DNA of 64,000 nt from Neospora caninum Liverpool (GCF_000208865.1 NC_018390.1:1040790-1104789), one strand, 5' to 3'; shown: positions 1 to 12,678, counted from the stretch's first letter. Notes: generated by a model from the letters alone, not told the origin. A program made the numbers and translations.

Positions 1-3000
1 TGCCGCTGTTCCTCACCTTCTATCCCGTGAAAGAGTGAAACCCGGCGGTTTTCCTCGTCTCCCATTCGCCTTTCTTCTCTTCCAGTGTCCAGCGTCTCTC
101 TGTGTCTCTCTCCATTTCGCCGCCCAGACGGCCTCTCCGCCCGCCCGCCTCCATCGTTTGCGCCCGACTCGAGCACCCCGGCGGGTTCGTCTCGGCGTCT
201 CCTCCGAGTGACTTCGTCGGCATCTGCTGTGTCTTTGTGTCCCCTTCGCCTTCCGCAGCCGTCGCCTTGTTCTTCTCGGAAGTCCGGCCACGCCTCGCCT
301 CCAAAGTCGAGAGACGCAGCGACAGACCGCGCCGAGATCGCCGTCGGCCGAGAAAAGTTCCCCGCCAAGCTGCTGGCGCTGCTTTCCGTCCGGGCTGTTG
401 TGCTGCCGCCTGTGCTCCCCACAACGGCGAGCGCGAAAGGCGGTGCGGGACGATCCTCGGACCGCGTCGCGGCCTTCGCGCCAAACCCGTGCTCCGGAGG
501 GAAGGCGAGAGAGAAAGGGTCTCCCCCGCTCGCGGGCATTCCAGCGACGCCTTCCTGGTTTCGAGACCGATCGGCGAGGAACCGCGACGTCGACGCATGC
601 CGAGACGAATCCACGGCGCCGGTTCGAGAAGCAAAAGAATTTGCAGCGTTCATCTTCCCAGTGGCATCTTTCCTCGCGAGGAAAGACTGGGCGGACTCGC
701 GGCACCCTGTCACAGAGGGAAACGCACGCGACGCGCCGTCCGCACAGGCGGGCGCTAGGGAAGTTTCCGCGCGGGTTTCTGTCTTGCACGCGACTTCCCG
801 TCTCTCCTTTCGGTCTTCGGCGGCTTGCTGCGCCTGCAGCCAGAAGACGGCGAACGAGCTGGGATCCGCAGGCGCTTTCGCGCAAAGCTCCCGACGCAGC
901 CGCTCGTCTTCCTCTCGGCGCGCCTCCTCCTGCTGCGCTTCGCGCTCGCGCGCCGCCGGCACTTCCTGCGTCTTCCCGGCCTCGAGACGGGTGTGGTCGC
1001 GCAGCACGGACTCACTGTCTGGCGTCCAGGGCGTGCAGAGAGTCAGCGAGTCCGCTTGGCGGACTCCAGCGCGGCTCTCGCTGCGCGCGCTCTCTCCGCC
1101 CACGAGATTGCCAGAGCCTGGACGGCCTCCGGGCCGCAGTGCGTCGCGCATGCACGCGGCAGAGGCGAAAGACAGAGCGGAGAGACGAGACGGAGAGAGA
1201 GAAGACTGAGTGCGAGACCATGCATCGCCTCCTCCTTCGCGTTCACGCGGACGAGACGCACACGGAGACGCGACGAGGACGCGCGCTTCCGTGGCGTTGT
1301 TCCGCATGTCGGCGGGGACGATCCGCCGAGACGTCCGCCGCGGAGAAGACGCCTGGAAAGGCTGCAGCCGACAGACCTCTTCCCGCTTGCCCGTCGACCC
1401 CTTCCTGACGCCTCCCAGCGAGTGTCTCCGCGCCCGAATCTCCGGAAGGCTCGCTGAGGCCGTGCTCGCCCCGCTCGCGGTCCTCGCCACTGGAGACTGC
1501 CCGGAGGTCTCCGGTCGCTCCCCGGCCTCGAAGTCTCGCGAAGAACAGAGACGCCCCCCTGGGGTCGACCGGCTCTGTCTCTCCTGTGCGCCGGGCGGGG
1601 AAGGATAAACGGAAGCGTCCGCGCGACGCTTGTCGCAACTTGAAGACAGCGGATGCAAACGCGGAGAGCCGAGACTGGGAAGGCCTTGGAGAGACGCATC
1701 AGTCTCTTCTCGCCCGCGTTCTTCGTCCCTCCCAGACGCGCAGACTCCGCGCTCACTACGGTCTGAAGGGTTCTTTCGCTCCCCTTTGGAAGGCTTGCCG
1801 TTCTTTTCGTCGGACGCAAAAAGTGTTCCGTCTCCTCTTTGGACCGAAAAGGCCTCTCTGGATTCGACACTGTGCCGGGCGGTGGAGCGGGCGAGACGAC
1901 GAGCAGTGTCCGTCTGGCGACTGTCTCGAAGTGAAGAGGGGTGTGGAGTCGCTCCGTCGCCTTCTGCGTCACTGCCAAACGCGCGGCCTCTCGTCTCAGT
2001 CGTCGTCAGATTCCGGAAACTTTCGGCTTCCTCCTTCACCGTCCGGCGCTTGCCGCTCCGCTGCCCTGTCGCATGCAGCCGCGGCGCGCTGTCTCGGTCT
2101 CCGCCCGAGGCGCTTTCCTCTGACAACTCGGCCTTCCGCCTCTCTCTCCTCGCTCGCCCTCGGGATCGCTCGAGTCCTTCCTCTTCCTCTTCACTGGCGC
2201 TTCCGCGCCTTCTCTCGCGGCGGTCGCCTCCCGTTCGGCCCCGCCACGCACGCTGTTCCCGCAGCCTCCTGTGTGCATGCAGGGGAGCAGAGGCGGCGCG
2301 TCGGTGAGAAGCGCGCAGCGGCGAGAAAGAAGCGGAGGACGCGTCGCGTTTCACGCGCAAGTGACGCGTTTCCACGGCACTGCTGTCAGCATCGGAGGTC
2401 TCGTTTGCAAGGGAAGGCAGGCTGCTCGGTCTCACGCGGCTCCGTTTCTTCGATCTTCTTGAAGACAAGACAGAAGAGAGCGCGGCTGACTCGGAGACGC
2501 CTCGCTTGTACGCGTGGGCCACCGGATACAGCGGCATCGCTCGACGCGACGGCGAAGCCGCCACCAAAACGACTGGAGCCCCAGACGGAAGAGACGCGGG
2601 AGATTCGTCCGAAGGGACTGCCGCCGTCAGCCGAACGAGGCGCGGACTCGCGCGCGTCGCCTCCGAGATCAAAATCGGGCTCGAGTGTCCCTGCAGAGAT
2701 AACAAAAAGAAGGCAGAGGAAAAGATGAGGGAAGACAGGAAAGGAACAGACCGAGAGGGAGAACCAGAAGGAACAGGCTGAGAGGGAGGCGGAGCGCCTG
2801 AAGGGAGAGAGAACGAGATCAAGCAAATGTCTTCCAAAAAGGACGACGCCAGCTCCACGTGAAGACAGGGACGAGGGACAGCAGAAGCAGAAAAAGGGCG
2901 AAGGAGAACAAAAGTGGAAAGCGCGCGGTGTGGTCTGTTTCCGGCCAAGGTGTGAACACGGAAACAAACGCGAGTCCGGACGCCAACTGTCCAGGCCGAC

Positions 3001-4079
3001 TTTTGCGTATATGTGGATGCAAATGTATTTGTCTTTCGAAAGGTTCGGGCGTATGAGGAGCGCCACGTGATGGGCGAAACTCTTCAAGAAGCGAAACGCT
3101 ACACACAACTTTGACGCGACTCGTGAGCGACGACTAGAAACGAACCGTCTGGTGCTTGCATGCACACAGCGCAGATGCTCGCCCATATGTGTGTCTCGGT
3201 GAGTGTCCGCCGGAAGATTCCTGAGTACCAGGCTAGGATAGACGGCACCTGAGGCTACAGAGTAAACGAGTCAGCAACGCACCGTTTCTCCCTCAGACCA
3301 ATTTTGCGGAGAAACGTGGTCATATCTTGAACGTGTCATACCTTCACAAGCCGTGGTGGGTCGCGATTTCCTCTGAGGCTCCGAGTGCGTCGTCCCGTTC
3401 GATCTTGCTTCCTGTCGTCCTCCTGAGAAGAGCCTGCAAGACTTGAGCTCGGTGAGGCATCGGTTCGAAACGCTCCTTTCTTTGTCCTTCGGTTCCCTTC
3501 GTCCACGCGCCGCAGCAGTCTCGCTTCCTTGCCTCTGTCGTCTCTTTCGTCTTTGTGTCTCTCTCGCTCGCGGCGCCGAGAGAAGAGCACTTGTTCGTCC
3601 CGCGCGTCTTCCCGTGCTTCTCTCTCCACGTCCACTCGCGATCGCTTCCGAGGTAGTTTCTTCCTCGCCCGTTCTCCCTCACTGTCTCTCTTCTCTTCCT
3701 CTTCCTCGCCCCCGCTCGGCAAGCTGCGCCGGGCGTGGGTCAGACTGCGCGACAGGTGTGGAGCCTTCGTCTTGCTCCGATCATCTCTGTCTTCTCGTTC
3801 ATCCAGCGAAGAGGCGCCAGTCGCTTTTCTGTATTTTCCTGCGCTCTTCTTCCTCGAAGCCGAAGCAGAAAACGAACGCGCGTGGTCCCGGTCGAGAGAC
3901 GACGCTCGATCGCTGCGCGAGACAGCCTCCGCAGAGCCCGAGTGTCGAGACGCCTCAGGCCGCGACTTCCGTGCCGTCTCTTCGCGTCTCTGCCTCTCCC
4001 GCTCTCTCTGCTGCTGCCGAAGAAGCCTCTTCTTTTCCACCGCCAGCAGGACCGGCGTTGGAGTCGGGAATGATGCCAT
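1..4079 (-). CDS. Arg/Glu/Ser-rich protein of unknown function, partial (continues past left edge)
   Basis: Exon 1 is 4079-3342. ATG 4079 is the first ATG in the frame, and the protein begins MASFPTPTPVLLAVEKKR. Its donor is AAG|GTATGA. Exon 2 runs from 2690, after the acceptor TTATCTCTGCAG, to the window edge, and the join is phase 0. A good donor, AAG|GTGAGG, sits at 17/16, so exon 2 may end at 17 rather than run through. Exon 2 stays open for about 2.7 kb with protein-like composition, for example a segment near 1310 reading VPADMRNNATEARVLVASP. The N-terminal 245 residues are highly charged (Arg, Glu, Asp, Ser), with a likely basic coiled-coil or disordered start near residues 15-45. I see no known domain. 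Charged, serine-rich proteins of this kind are often nuclear or RNA-associated, but that is only a guess. The gene is divergent from the PP2C gene at 7647. Confidence 0.75.
2691..3341 (-). other. Intron of the Arg/Glu-rich gene
   Basis: This 651-bp intron begins with GTATGA at 3341 and ends with a pyrimidine-rich tract and CAG at 2693-2691. Stops occur in the linking frames, and joining AAG to GGA restores one continuous frame. Confidence 0.7.
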
Positions 4080-7000
4080 CTGAAAACCCGGAAGTCTCGG
4101 TCGAACAGCCAGCGGACGAGAACCAGAGGCCGAGTCAGGGGGAGAACTAAAAAGGAGAAGAGAAACAGAAGAGGAGAAGAGGCAGAGAGGTGAACGACGC
4201 AGAGTGGCCGTCACTGTCGGCCTTCTATGTCAGGAAGAAGCGGGAAACGCGCCAGAGAGACGCCGAAATTCCACGCCGCGAGTTCCGCCCCTCCCCACCG
4301 CAGTCAGAAGAAAACGAGAGGGACGTAGACACAAAGCGAAAAGCGTTCTCGTCCCATCTCCAAGGGGAGACCTAAGGAGCGCAAATGCGAGAGTGAGCGG
4401 CGACGCAGCCGGAAAACCAAGTAGAGAAAAGGGGGGAACAAAAAAGAAGCCGCGTGGGGTCATAGCCGCACAGAAGAGCAGGAACAGCGTGTGTATCTCC
4501 TCACGCCGAGACGCTCGAGTCGGGGTCCGCCCAGAAGATCGGCAGGTGAATCTCCACGCCGCCAGAAAAAAGAAAGGAGATCGATATGGTGGTGTGTGCA
4601 CCTCGGCAGGTCTCCTAATAAAAGGCAGAAAGGCTGGTCCCCGCTAGAGGAATCCGCGTCGACTCCGAATCCGTCCTGGGAAGCCCTAGCATGGACTTCC
4701 AGGCACGCGAGTAGTTTGAGAAGGGGAGACGATGGGTGCGTCCTGAGGAAGCGGAGAAAAGAAACGGTCTAGGGAACTGAGCATGCTGCCGTCGAAGCTA
4801 TGGAACGAGAAGACAGCAGCCTGTTGCACATGCGCGATGGTGGCCGAGAGCTTGACGGCACGGGGGCCAACAAATCCAAGACGCGGCCGCGTCTGCAGGG
4901 ATGACAGGCTAGTTTCTGGAAACTCAAAGCACGGTCAGGGTCGCCATCCCTTTTTAACCTGGGAAACCCCGATCAGAAATCAAAACGCAGAGAGAACCTG
5001 TGTGGAGGGTCCACCGGCGCCGGCATTTGGTCACCGACAGACAAGACACACAACCGAAGAGCCATCCAGTGGAAAAATCTGGTGGTTCAGGATGAAAAAC
5101 GACTGAAAGCATCGAACACCGTGCGGAATGCAGACCGGAGGACAAGCGAACAGCTCTTCCTTGGTCAGCTAGGGGGGCCGAGGGGGGAAGGGAACGGGAA
5201 CCCCTGGAGGTATTTTACGGCCGCAGGATGTAGCCACGGGACACAGTTCTGTAATCAAGAAAAGAAAAAGGAAGGATACGAAGGGAAAAACGTCTCAGGT
5301 CAAGGGACAGGGTGAATCCTCGTAAAAATCAACTTTCTCGGGAGCGTTACGCGACCGGTGGCTGAGAGAAGACGCAAAATCCCGACCAACCACCCTTCCC
5401 CCCCTATAACACACACTTCAGCAGACTTGGTCCCCCCCTGTGTACCGGGTGTTTGGGAAGCCTGGTGAGGGAAAATCGACTTCGAGCCCCTCATCTGGCT
5501 GTTTTCCTGCGTTTCCGTTATCTTTTGTTCAGGGAAGACACCCGGCAATCCTGGCGAACTCCTCGATTCTCCCGGTTCCGATCACTGCACCCGAGGTGTA
5601 GCATGCGGCGGTCGCCGGGTGCCCAGCCCGCTGTTCACGAATCACGAGCAGGTTGGAAATATTACCATGTTTCTGCCAGTCTATGCATATTATCCAGATG
5701 TCGTGAGTTTCCTCCCCTTTGACAGCCCGAACGGTGTCACTGCAATCGCAGTTTCTCAACTTTGCCGGTCAAACAGCCACCCTCCGCACAGAGTGTCTTG
5801 TCTACCAGGCCACCACTCAAGCAGTAGCCATTCCCGAGGCGCTGCCGAAAGGCCATTCAGTCCCAGATTACACATTCCGCAAAATCAGCTTCTGAAGCTC
5901 CATCATGCACGCCGGCTCTGCAGCATGCACATTCTGGTTCTTTCTTCAATGGCAACACACTTACCCATTTTGTCTCGCATTTTATCGTGGCCACTGGACG
6001 TTGAACACCAACTGCGCAAATGGAGAAGTCGGTATTAGATGCAGGGGAAGACGCACGCTTGTAAAAAGGCAAGGGTTGCAGGTCTGTCACACGACCTGTG
6101 AAAATATCAAAGTCCGCATTCCGTGCATACGTTAGATCCTCGTCTGTTTCCAGCTCTGTTGGACCATACACGGCTGTTGTGGTATTCATTGGAATACGCG
6201 AAGGCAGCAGCTGTCTGTCAGTACCTCGTGAAGCTTGTGGTTCCCGCCCCCCTCGCAAGGCAACGCGCACCGTTTGCACTGTTCCTGAGTTTCTTCGTGC
6301 AGTATCTCGTGTTCCTGCAGATACCGTTCCATCTCCCTCTTGCCGAAGGAAGCCGACTAACCGTGTGTAGAGCTACGGTTCCTCCACAAGAAGCCTTATT
6401 GACGCACGCATGTTGGGGCTTCTAGGATCATTCGCATTGGTGCTTTGCCATTTGAGCAACCCCGCGTCCCTGACAGCTTTTGCGAGCATGAGTCCAGTAA
6501 TACGTAACACCAGTTGATCCGGATTCTGTTTGGCTTCAGACCGTTAATTGAGCGGCTCTTCATAATGCACTGACGCAGCGCATCAACCGGTGGCTCGGCC
6601 TTTAGACCCGATGCTTTTGTCCTGGAGAACCAGCGTGTCTCGTTCGTGGTGGCGCTTCTGACAGGAGGCAAACCAGTTATGGATTTTTACCACACGCTCA
6701 AATACCCTCAAAGAAAAGCAGTAACGGCTGCCAGGTCGTGCAGACTGTTCCGTGAAAAGCTCGAGTAGGGAGGTTCTTGTTTCGGCTGCCCCAACAAATC
6801 ACTTGGAAAAGTGTGTGTCTCCAACCGAAGAACTGGAATGCGGCAACCAGCAGCCGTCGGAGCGATGCTATGTCTCAGGGGTTCCAGCTGGAAAAAAGTG
6901 GTACTTTTTCTCCGGTAGAACGGCAAGCAGGGCTGGGAGTATCACTAGTTACTGCGAAAACAGTAACTCATCGATTGCATAGCGACCGGCTGTGAGAACG

Positions 7001-7646
7001 CTTGTGGCCGAAGAAAAGCAGAGTTCTTCGCGATTCGTTGCTTTACATATGGTGGCCTCACTTGGCCAGTTTGGCTCAGTGGGGATTTCGCCGGCTCGAA
7101 ATCTGCAAGTTGCCGTTCCGGCTCTTGGCGGAGCGCTCGAAGAGCGGCAAAAACGAGTTGCCGGTCTCACCGGGGCCTCGTCGCGGGTGTTCCTCAGTTC
7201 TTGTCTTCTGTCCTCTGTCAACAATCGGAGGCAATCTGTTTCTGGCTGATCACGGCAAGGAGAAATCCAGCTTTTTTTCGTCTTTGAAAAATCGCGGCCT
7301 CGTCACCCTCGCTTTTCTTTCACAAGGCATGCGCGCGCGGACTCGCCGCGACAAAGCAGCGTGGCGGCTACGCTACCGAGCCGCGCAGCGTGCGTTGTGT
7401 CTTGTCGTTTTCTCGGACTGAAATAGAACACGGACGTGGTGTCTGGGATTTTTTATTTACTTGGTGGGAGTGAAAATGCTTTAAAGGGAGTTCCGGGGTG
7501 TTTTGGATTCCGAAGAATCGGTCTTTCGCTGCGCGCCTTGGCGGGCTCCGTCCGCCCCTCTGCCGTTGGACACCGCAGTGTCTTGACTCGTCGTGCTGTT
7601 GTGTTCTCCAACGCGCATTGCGATATTTTAAGTCCTCCACGAAGCA
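4080..7646. other. Divergent intergenic region, no gene called
   Basis: This spacer lies between two genes that start outward, so it must hold both promoters and their 5' UTRs. Several 60-140-codon open frames occur on both strands, the longest at 5857-6279 minus. None has a long frame with phase-compatible splice partners or a recognisable domain, so I call none. Base composition is more balanced than in the flanking exons. Confidence 0.5.
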
Positions 7647-9611
7647 ATGAGTTTTTCCCCTGCTGTGTCCGCGGCTTTAGGCCAGGCTGCGCCAGCAGCT
7701 GTACCACACATGCGTCAATCGGATCCGCCTCAGGAGACGGGGTGCCCGCACGGTCCTTCAGGCACGCCTCTTCCAACGATTTGTGGAATTGGCTGGTCGG
7801 ACGACCAAGGCGTGCGACCAGACATGGAAGATGGAATGGTTGTGATTTCAGGTTTGGGTGGGCTCGCGAACGCCTGGCTTCTGGGGATATATGATGGCCA
7901 TGGCGGTCGGCAAACGATGAAGGCGCTCTTGGAGAAGCTGCACGTCAATGTTCTCTCCCATTTGAGAAACAAAGCTGCCTCACGATGGCAACACTACCTC
8001 CAGCGAGCATTATGTCGTATTCAGGACATTCAGCGCGGCTTAGACCAATTTCGGCTTCAAGAACAACGCGCCCTTGTTGACTTCCGCGTGCCCATGCCGT
8101 CACCTCAGCAGCTGATTGGGTTGCTCCGCCTCCTTCGCATCTGCCAGTGGCTGATCCAGTGTCAAGGCCCTTCCCAAGAAAGTAGTCCAAAAGCTGAGAA
8201 CAACTCTGTATCGCCAGGAGCGACGCCATCCAACCCACATTTTCTGACGATATGCACCGATGAAGATGTCCACAGTGCCTTGGAGGAGGCCTTCATCCAG
8301 ACAGACCATGAAATTCTTCGCGACCAGGTTATCCAAAGTGGCGCCACAGCATGCGTGTGTCTTGTGCGGCCGGTTTTACGTGTCGATCGTGTCCTAGACA
8401 TGGATCCTGAGGAGATCTCGGATGCAGACTGGGCTCTGTTTTCCCAGGCTCATCACGACACGAGTGCTATAAACGCTAACCCACCGCAAAAGGGTAGCGA
8501 ACTCGTCGGAGTGGATGCAACGGTTGCACACCTCGGCGACAGTCGTGCAGTTCTGGCGTACATGGACGGCCATGCAGAACGCCTGACCCATCCCTCAGAC
8601 CATAAAGCAACCAGCGACAGAGAAGTGTCTCGGGTGGAGTCCCTGGGGGGCTGGGTCTTTGGCGAGCGCGTGAACGGCATGCTTGCCATAGGGCGGGCGT
8701 TTGGAGACTGGTCCCTAAAGTTGCCTGCAGACAAACTTCAACAGATGAGCTCCCCGTCCTCTCCTTCAAGCGGAGCGTTCGACCGGATCCGAAACATATT
8801 TGGGACTTCTCCCACACAAACCGCCGAGGAGACGGCCGGACGGAAGCAGTACGTGGTCAGCAACGAGCCCGACGTGCGGACTGTACGCCTGACTGCTGAA
8901 AATCCAGCGCAGCTGACCGGCGGTTTTCGAAGTCCATCCTCTACCAGTTCCTCGTGTCCCGAAACAGCGACAGCAAGGCAAAGTGCGGCGGGCAGAGTGC
9001 CGGCAGTGCTCGTGCTGGGGTGTGACGGGCTGTTCGACGTATGCTCTGACCAGGTTGTTGCACGGCTAGCTTTGGAATTCCTCCTGAAGTTGGCCGTTGC
9101 TCATCCGGACATGACCACATCTGAAGCTGCCGAGGCAACCGCCCGGATGCTCATTGAAGAGGCAATCGGCGTGAGAGAAAGCACTGACAATGTCTCTGTG
9201 CTTGTTGCCTTGCTTCATCCGTTTGGATTTGCCGAGTGCGGGGAAGCACTTTCACCTGAAGGAGCAGACAGCCAAGCAGCACAGTCAACTTGGCTTACCC
9301 CCGCCACGGCGACGTTCGCGTCGCTCGCGGAGGGCGTTGCACGCCATGTATTCACGTCGAAAAATCCGGGGGGGTGTCCTGCAGAAGCAATCGCTCGGGG
9401 CGCTCTAGAAGCTGCCGCATCGCCAAGGAATGGAAGGTTTTCCCCTGGAAGCGCCAACATCGATCCTTTCATCCCGGGAAATGAATACTTGGCATCTGCC
9501 GTTCCTCCTGGAGTTGACTCAGCCGGGTGGGCTGGACGGTGGCTACCGAGGGGACTCGCGGACACGATTCAAGAAGCCTCACACCGAATTGCCTCGGTTA
9601 TTCAGCACTAG
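7647..9611 (+). CDS. PP2C-family (PPM) Ser/Thr protein phosphatase, intronless
   Basis: A single 654-aa open frame starts at ATG 7647 and ends at TAG 9609-9611. It is a metal-dependent Ser/Thr phosphatase. PP2C motifs appear in order: RPDMED at residues 57-62, DGHGG at 83-87 (the Asp and Gly bind metal), an SGATAC segment near 231-236 matching the usual SGTTA motif, GDSRA at 297-301, IGRAFGD at 348-354, GCDGLFD at 458-464 with metal-binding Asp460, and DNVSV at 514-518. All expected metal-binding aspartates are present, so activity is likely. The catalytic core is stretched by insertions at about 140-215 and 365-450, and a tail of about 130 residues follows it. No signal peptide, membrane segment or N-myristoylation site (Met-Gly) is seen. 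The lack of introns is unusual beside neighbours with 6-11 exons. Apicomplexans have many PPMs and I cannot assign this one to a named member. Confidence 0.93.
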   Translation: MSFSPAVSAALGQAAPAAVPHMRQSDPPQETGCPHGPSGTPLPTICGIGWSDDQGVRPDMEDGMVVISGLGGLANAWLLGIYDGHGGRQTMKALLEKLHVNVLSHLRNKAASRWQHYLQRALCRIQDIQRGLDQFRLQEQRALVDFRVPMPSPQQLIGLLRLLRICQWLIQCQGPSQESSPKAENNSVSPGATPSNPHFLTICTDEDVHSALEEAFIQTDHEILRDQVIQSGATACVCLVRPVLRVDRVLDMDPEEISDADWALFSQAHHDTSAINANPPQKGSELVGVDATVAHLGDSRAVLAYMDGHAERLTHPSDHKATSDREVSRVESLGGWVFGERVNGMLAIGRAFGDWSLKLPADKLQQMSSPSSPSSGAFDRIRNIFGTSPTQTAEETAGRKQYVVSNEPDVRTVRLTAENPAQLTGGFRSPSSTSSSCPETATARQSAAGRVPAVLVLGCDGLFDVCSDQVVARLALEFLLKLAVAHPDMTTSEAAEATARMLIEEAIGVRESTDNVSVLVALLHPFGFAECGEALSPEGADSQAAQSTWLTPATATFASLAEGVARHVFTSKNPGGCPAEAIARGALEAAASPRNGRFSPGSANIDPFIPGNEYLASAVPPGVDSAGWAGRWLPRGLADTIQEASHRIASVIQH

Positions 9612-11865
9612 CCCTTTCGGAGGGGCGTCCTTCCTCCCGGTTCTGCGATGGAGAGAGACGGAAGGGTCAAACTGCGGGGGCATTCCCCCCGAGCTTCAGC
9701 ACGGATGTAGTACTTCTCCGGAACAGGAATGGTCCGGAGCAGGTTTCTGGACTTGGTCGAAGAAGCAAGGGCTTTCCCCTCCTGAAGCGGCCAACTGGCA
9801 AGCTCTGGGCAAGTATCGGGCCTTACATCGGGAGACCAGTCAGGTGCATTTTATTTGCCACGCCCACAGATCTAGTTGTGGAGGACGATTCCGTGTATTA
9901 TACGAACAATACCATCTTGTTTCTTTGCGAGCATCCGACTTCTTTCCTTACCATCTCCGCTAATAAAGGATATGGCAACACAGCCACTGCAGTGCCTCGC
10001 GTTCCTATAAGCAAAACGCGTTTGGAAGCTGAACAGGTACCATCTCTTCAGACTGTCAAAGCGGCGGCGCGATTCTAGCCCAGCTGTATGGTCTGAGCGG
10101 GAGGTGCCCGGCGGCAAAAAAAGAGGCCGGGAGCCCCGACCTTAGCCGTTTTCTTTATAGACTTGTTTACCTTGCACAGTAGCCTCTGCTGCTGAGAGGC
10201 TCTGCCATTTCAACGCATCTCGGCAGAGCTGTGCAATTGTGCAACCACTGCAGTTCGTTTCCTCGTTTGTAGTCGCCTCCCGCTGAGAACATAGCGTAAG
10301 GTACTGCCCGCTGCACAGTTTATACCGTTGCTGGAGGCTATCTGATGCATCTCGGTAGGCGATTCTCTGTTTTCTCTCAAGCAGTTTCGTGTCGTTTCTC
10401 TCAATCGTTTTCGTGTCGATGACAGCTTGTGACCTCACCTGCATTAGAAAGCCTGCGAAGAGGTGCCATCCGATCAACCGTATCGATGCCACTCAAGGTT
10501 AGGAGAAATCAATCAAGAATGCACCGTTTTCTGTCGTGGCCTGCTACCTTAAAGGCTGTTACAAATTCTTCGACGTCTTACACATACTAGGTAGACCGTT
10601 GGCATCGTCGTGTCACGTCGAACTGGAAACATCGAAGCAAACTCGCTGCGCTCTGTGAGCACAAATACTGAGATTTCCCTCCGGGGAACGTTGACTGGAA
10701 CTAACCAGCAACAGCCCGGGGCCGTACCAGGCATGTTCCCGAGCAACTGGCCTCTACCTGTACAGAAACCGAAGTGTGCTGTCCCTCGGAAAAAAACAAA
10801 GCTGCGATGATTGAACCGCTTGTGTACACCAGACGTCTCCCACGTGCGCGTCGCTCGTTCCTCGACAAAAAAGAAAAGCTGAGCAAAAAACGTGGTAGGC
10901 AAAGTGGCATCCCCTCCACTTGCAACGGTCGCAGAAAACTATCACCCAAGCAACTGCGGGGAATTTCCTCGGACCCTGTCTCAGGACACGCGCCTCCGCT
11001 GCTTGAGATCGTCGTCATCCGAGTCTCCGAATCACGGAAGCCGGAGGAAAAACGGCGTCTGCACAACTAGCAAGTGTCGAACACTGGCCGAGGCTAACTC
11101 AGAAAGGATGCCAAAAAACTGCCACCATTCTTGTTTGACAAGTCTTTTCAAATCCCTTCCAAATGAAGACAACAGGCCGGACCGTTCCTTGCGCGGGCTA
11201 GAGAACTGCCTTCTCTTCAAATGGAAAACATCCATTTTCAAACCCAGCTGTTTGAGAGCCGGTTTCAGAAACTCGGAGCACAAAAGGTATCCCTAAAGAT
11301 GGTTCAAACGCGAATTTACATCCTAAGCGTGTCGCAGCCTACATAGTCGAGAAATGAGACCTGTGCAACATTCAGTCTGTTCCTAGCATACGAATAGGAA
11401 ACAGAGCGAGAAGCCAACGCACGCCCTAGCAGGCACAAGAAATTGACGTGCTGGAAACACATCACGGTTCGTGCGACGGTGCTACAGACCGCACTACGCT
11501 AAATGCCGCAACGTCTTCATTCGTGACAATGCCAGTCGAAACCTCTGTCCAGGCTATCTATGACAGGGAAAACAACATCGGCTTTCCTAGTCTGCCACTG
11601 CCGGTCATAACTCTATGTGTTATAGCAGCGATGCTGTTGTATACGCCACGGACAGTGCCTCAGGCACTTCTTCTCCACCTCTTCTACAGAACCATGAGTG
11701 CGTTCCCGATACATATCCGCGAAGAGATATACGACAAGCTAGACTTTCGTCTCTGCCTTTGCAGTTCTAGATGTATATATAAGTAATACACGTAGAGGAA
11801 TAGGCACATCAGATATATATTTGTTGGGAGAATACAGGTACGTTGTATTGTACATGTATACGCAG

Positions 11866-11895
11866 TATATATATATATATATATATATATATACG
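11866..11895. repeat. (TA)n microsatellite
   Basis: An uninterrupted run of alternating T and A, about 30 bp, in the convergent spacer downstream of the PP2C gene. Confidence 0.9.
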
Positions 11896-12028
11896 TTACA
11901 TAACGTATAAACGTAGATAGGTATAAGGATATATGCTTGAGCAATACGTATGAGGATATATGTCTACGGATGTATGCATATACGGATAGATGCATAAGGA
12001 TTCGTATGCACGCATATATGCATACGTC

Positions 12029-12053
12029 TATATATATATATATATATATATGC

Positions 12054-12081
<28 letters not shown>
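12029..12081. repeat. (TA)n microsatellite with one TGCA interruption
   Basis: About 53 bp of alternating TA, broken once by TGCA near 12051. The flanks are themselves rich in ATATG and CATA steps. Confidence 0.9.
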
Positions 12082-12084
<3 letters not shown>

Positions 12085-12595
12085 CGAATATATGCAGCGA
12101 TGCATGCTTTTGGCGAATGCCCACTTTCTCGCCGTTACGACGCGTGAAGTCCGAAGGTGAGACACGGATAGCCCTACCACGCACAGTACGTCAGGGCCGG
12201 AGGGCAGTTGGCGACTTGCCATCTGAATACGCTACTCCCACGTTCTAGGACAAGACCACACATTTTCCAGACACACAGCGCATGCATTGTCGACAGGTGG
12301 ATAGCGGCAAATGTCACCGCTGAGCTGCGCTCCAAAATCTCCATTGTGTACTGCCGACACAACCGTGCGAAAAGGAAAGCAATCGGAAAAGAGCACAACT
12401 CTGGAGAGAGACGACGCCTGCATGCCGGAAGGTCACCAGAAGAAAACGAGCACAAGAGGAGATCCTTGCAGGAATCGCAAAGCGATCGACGCCACGGGGA
12501 ACCTTGCGATGAACACGTGGTCAAATGGATGCAACAGACACTCTCACCGCGTATGGCCGCCGTACCACAAGCCTATGTGCACACCGTGCATCTAC

Positions 12596-12678
12596 ATATA
12601 TATATATATATATATATACGCAGATGTATGTATAGATACACATATGTGTATGTATATATATATATATATATATATATA
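12596..12678. repeat. Two (TA)n runs (12596-12618 and 12653-12678)
   Basis: Two perfect TA tracts are separated by about 34 bp of imperfect ATAC/ATGT sequence. The cluster resembles those at 11866 and 12029 and probably arose by slippage. Confidence 0.85.

Noticed and set aside
85..1209. 374-codon plus-strand open frame
   Set aside because: It is the shadow of the minus-strand exon. The GC-rich sequence leaves several frames open, but only the minus frame joins a consensus intron and an ATG exon.
1586..2728. 380-codon plus-strand open frame
   Set aside because: It also overlaps the minus-strand exon, lacks a domain and has no splice partner.
5857..6279. 140-codon minus-strand frame upstream of the PP2C gene
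   Set aside because: No domain, no clear splice partners, and it lies in a region expected to be promoter or UTR.
11448..11786. 112-codon plus-strand frame with a hydrophobic stretch
   Set aside because: It ends in TA-rich sequence, and its composition is that of random AT-richer DNA.
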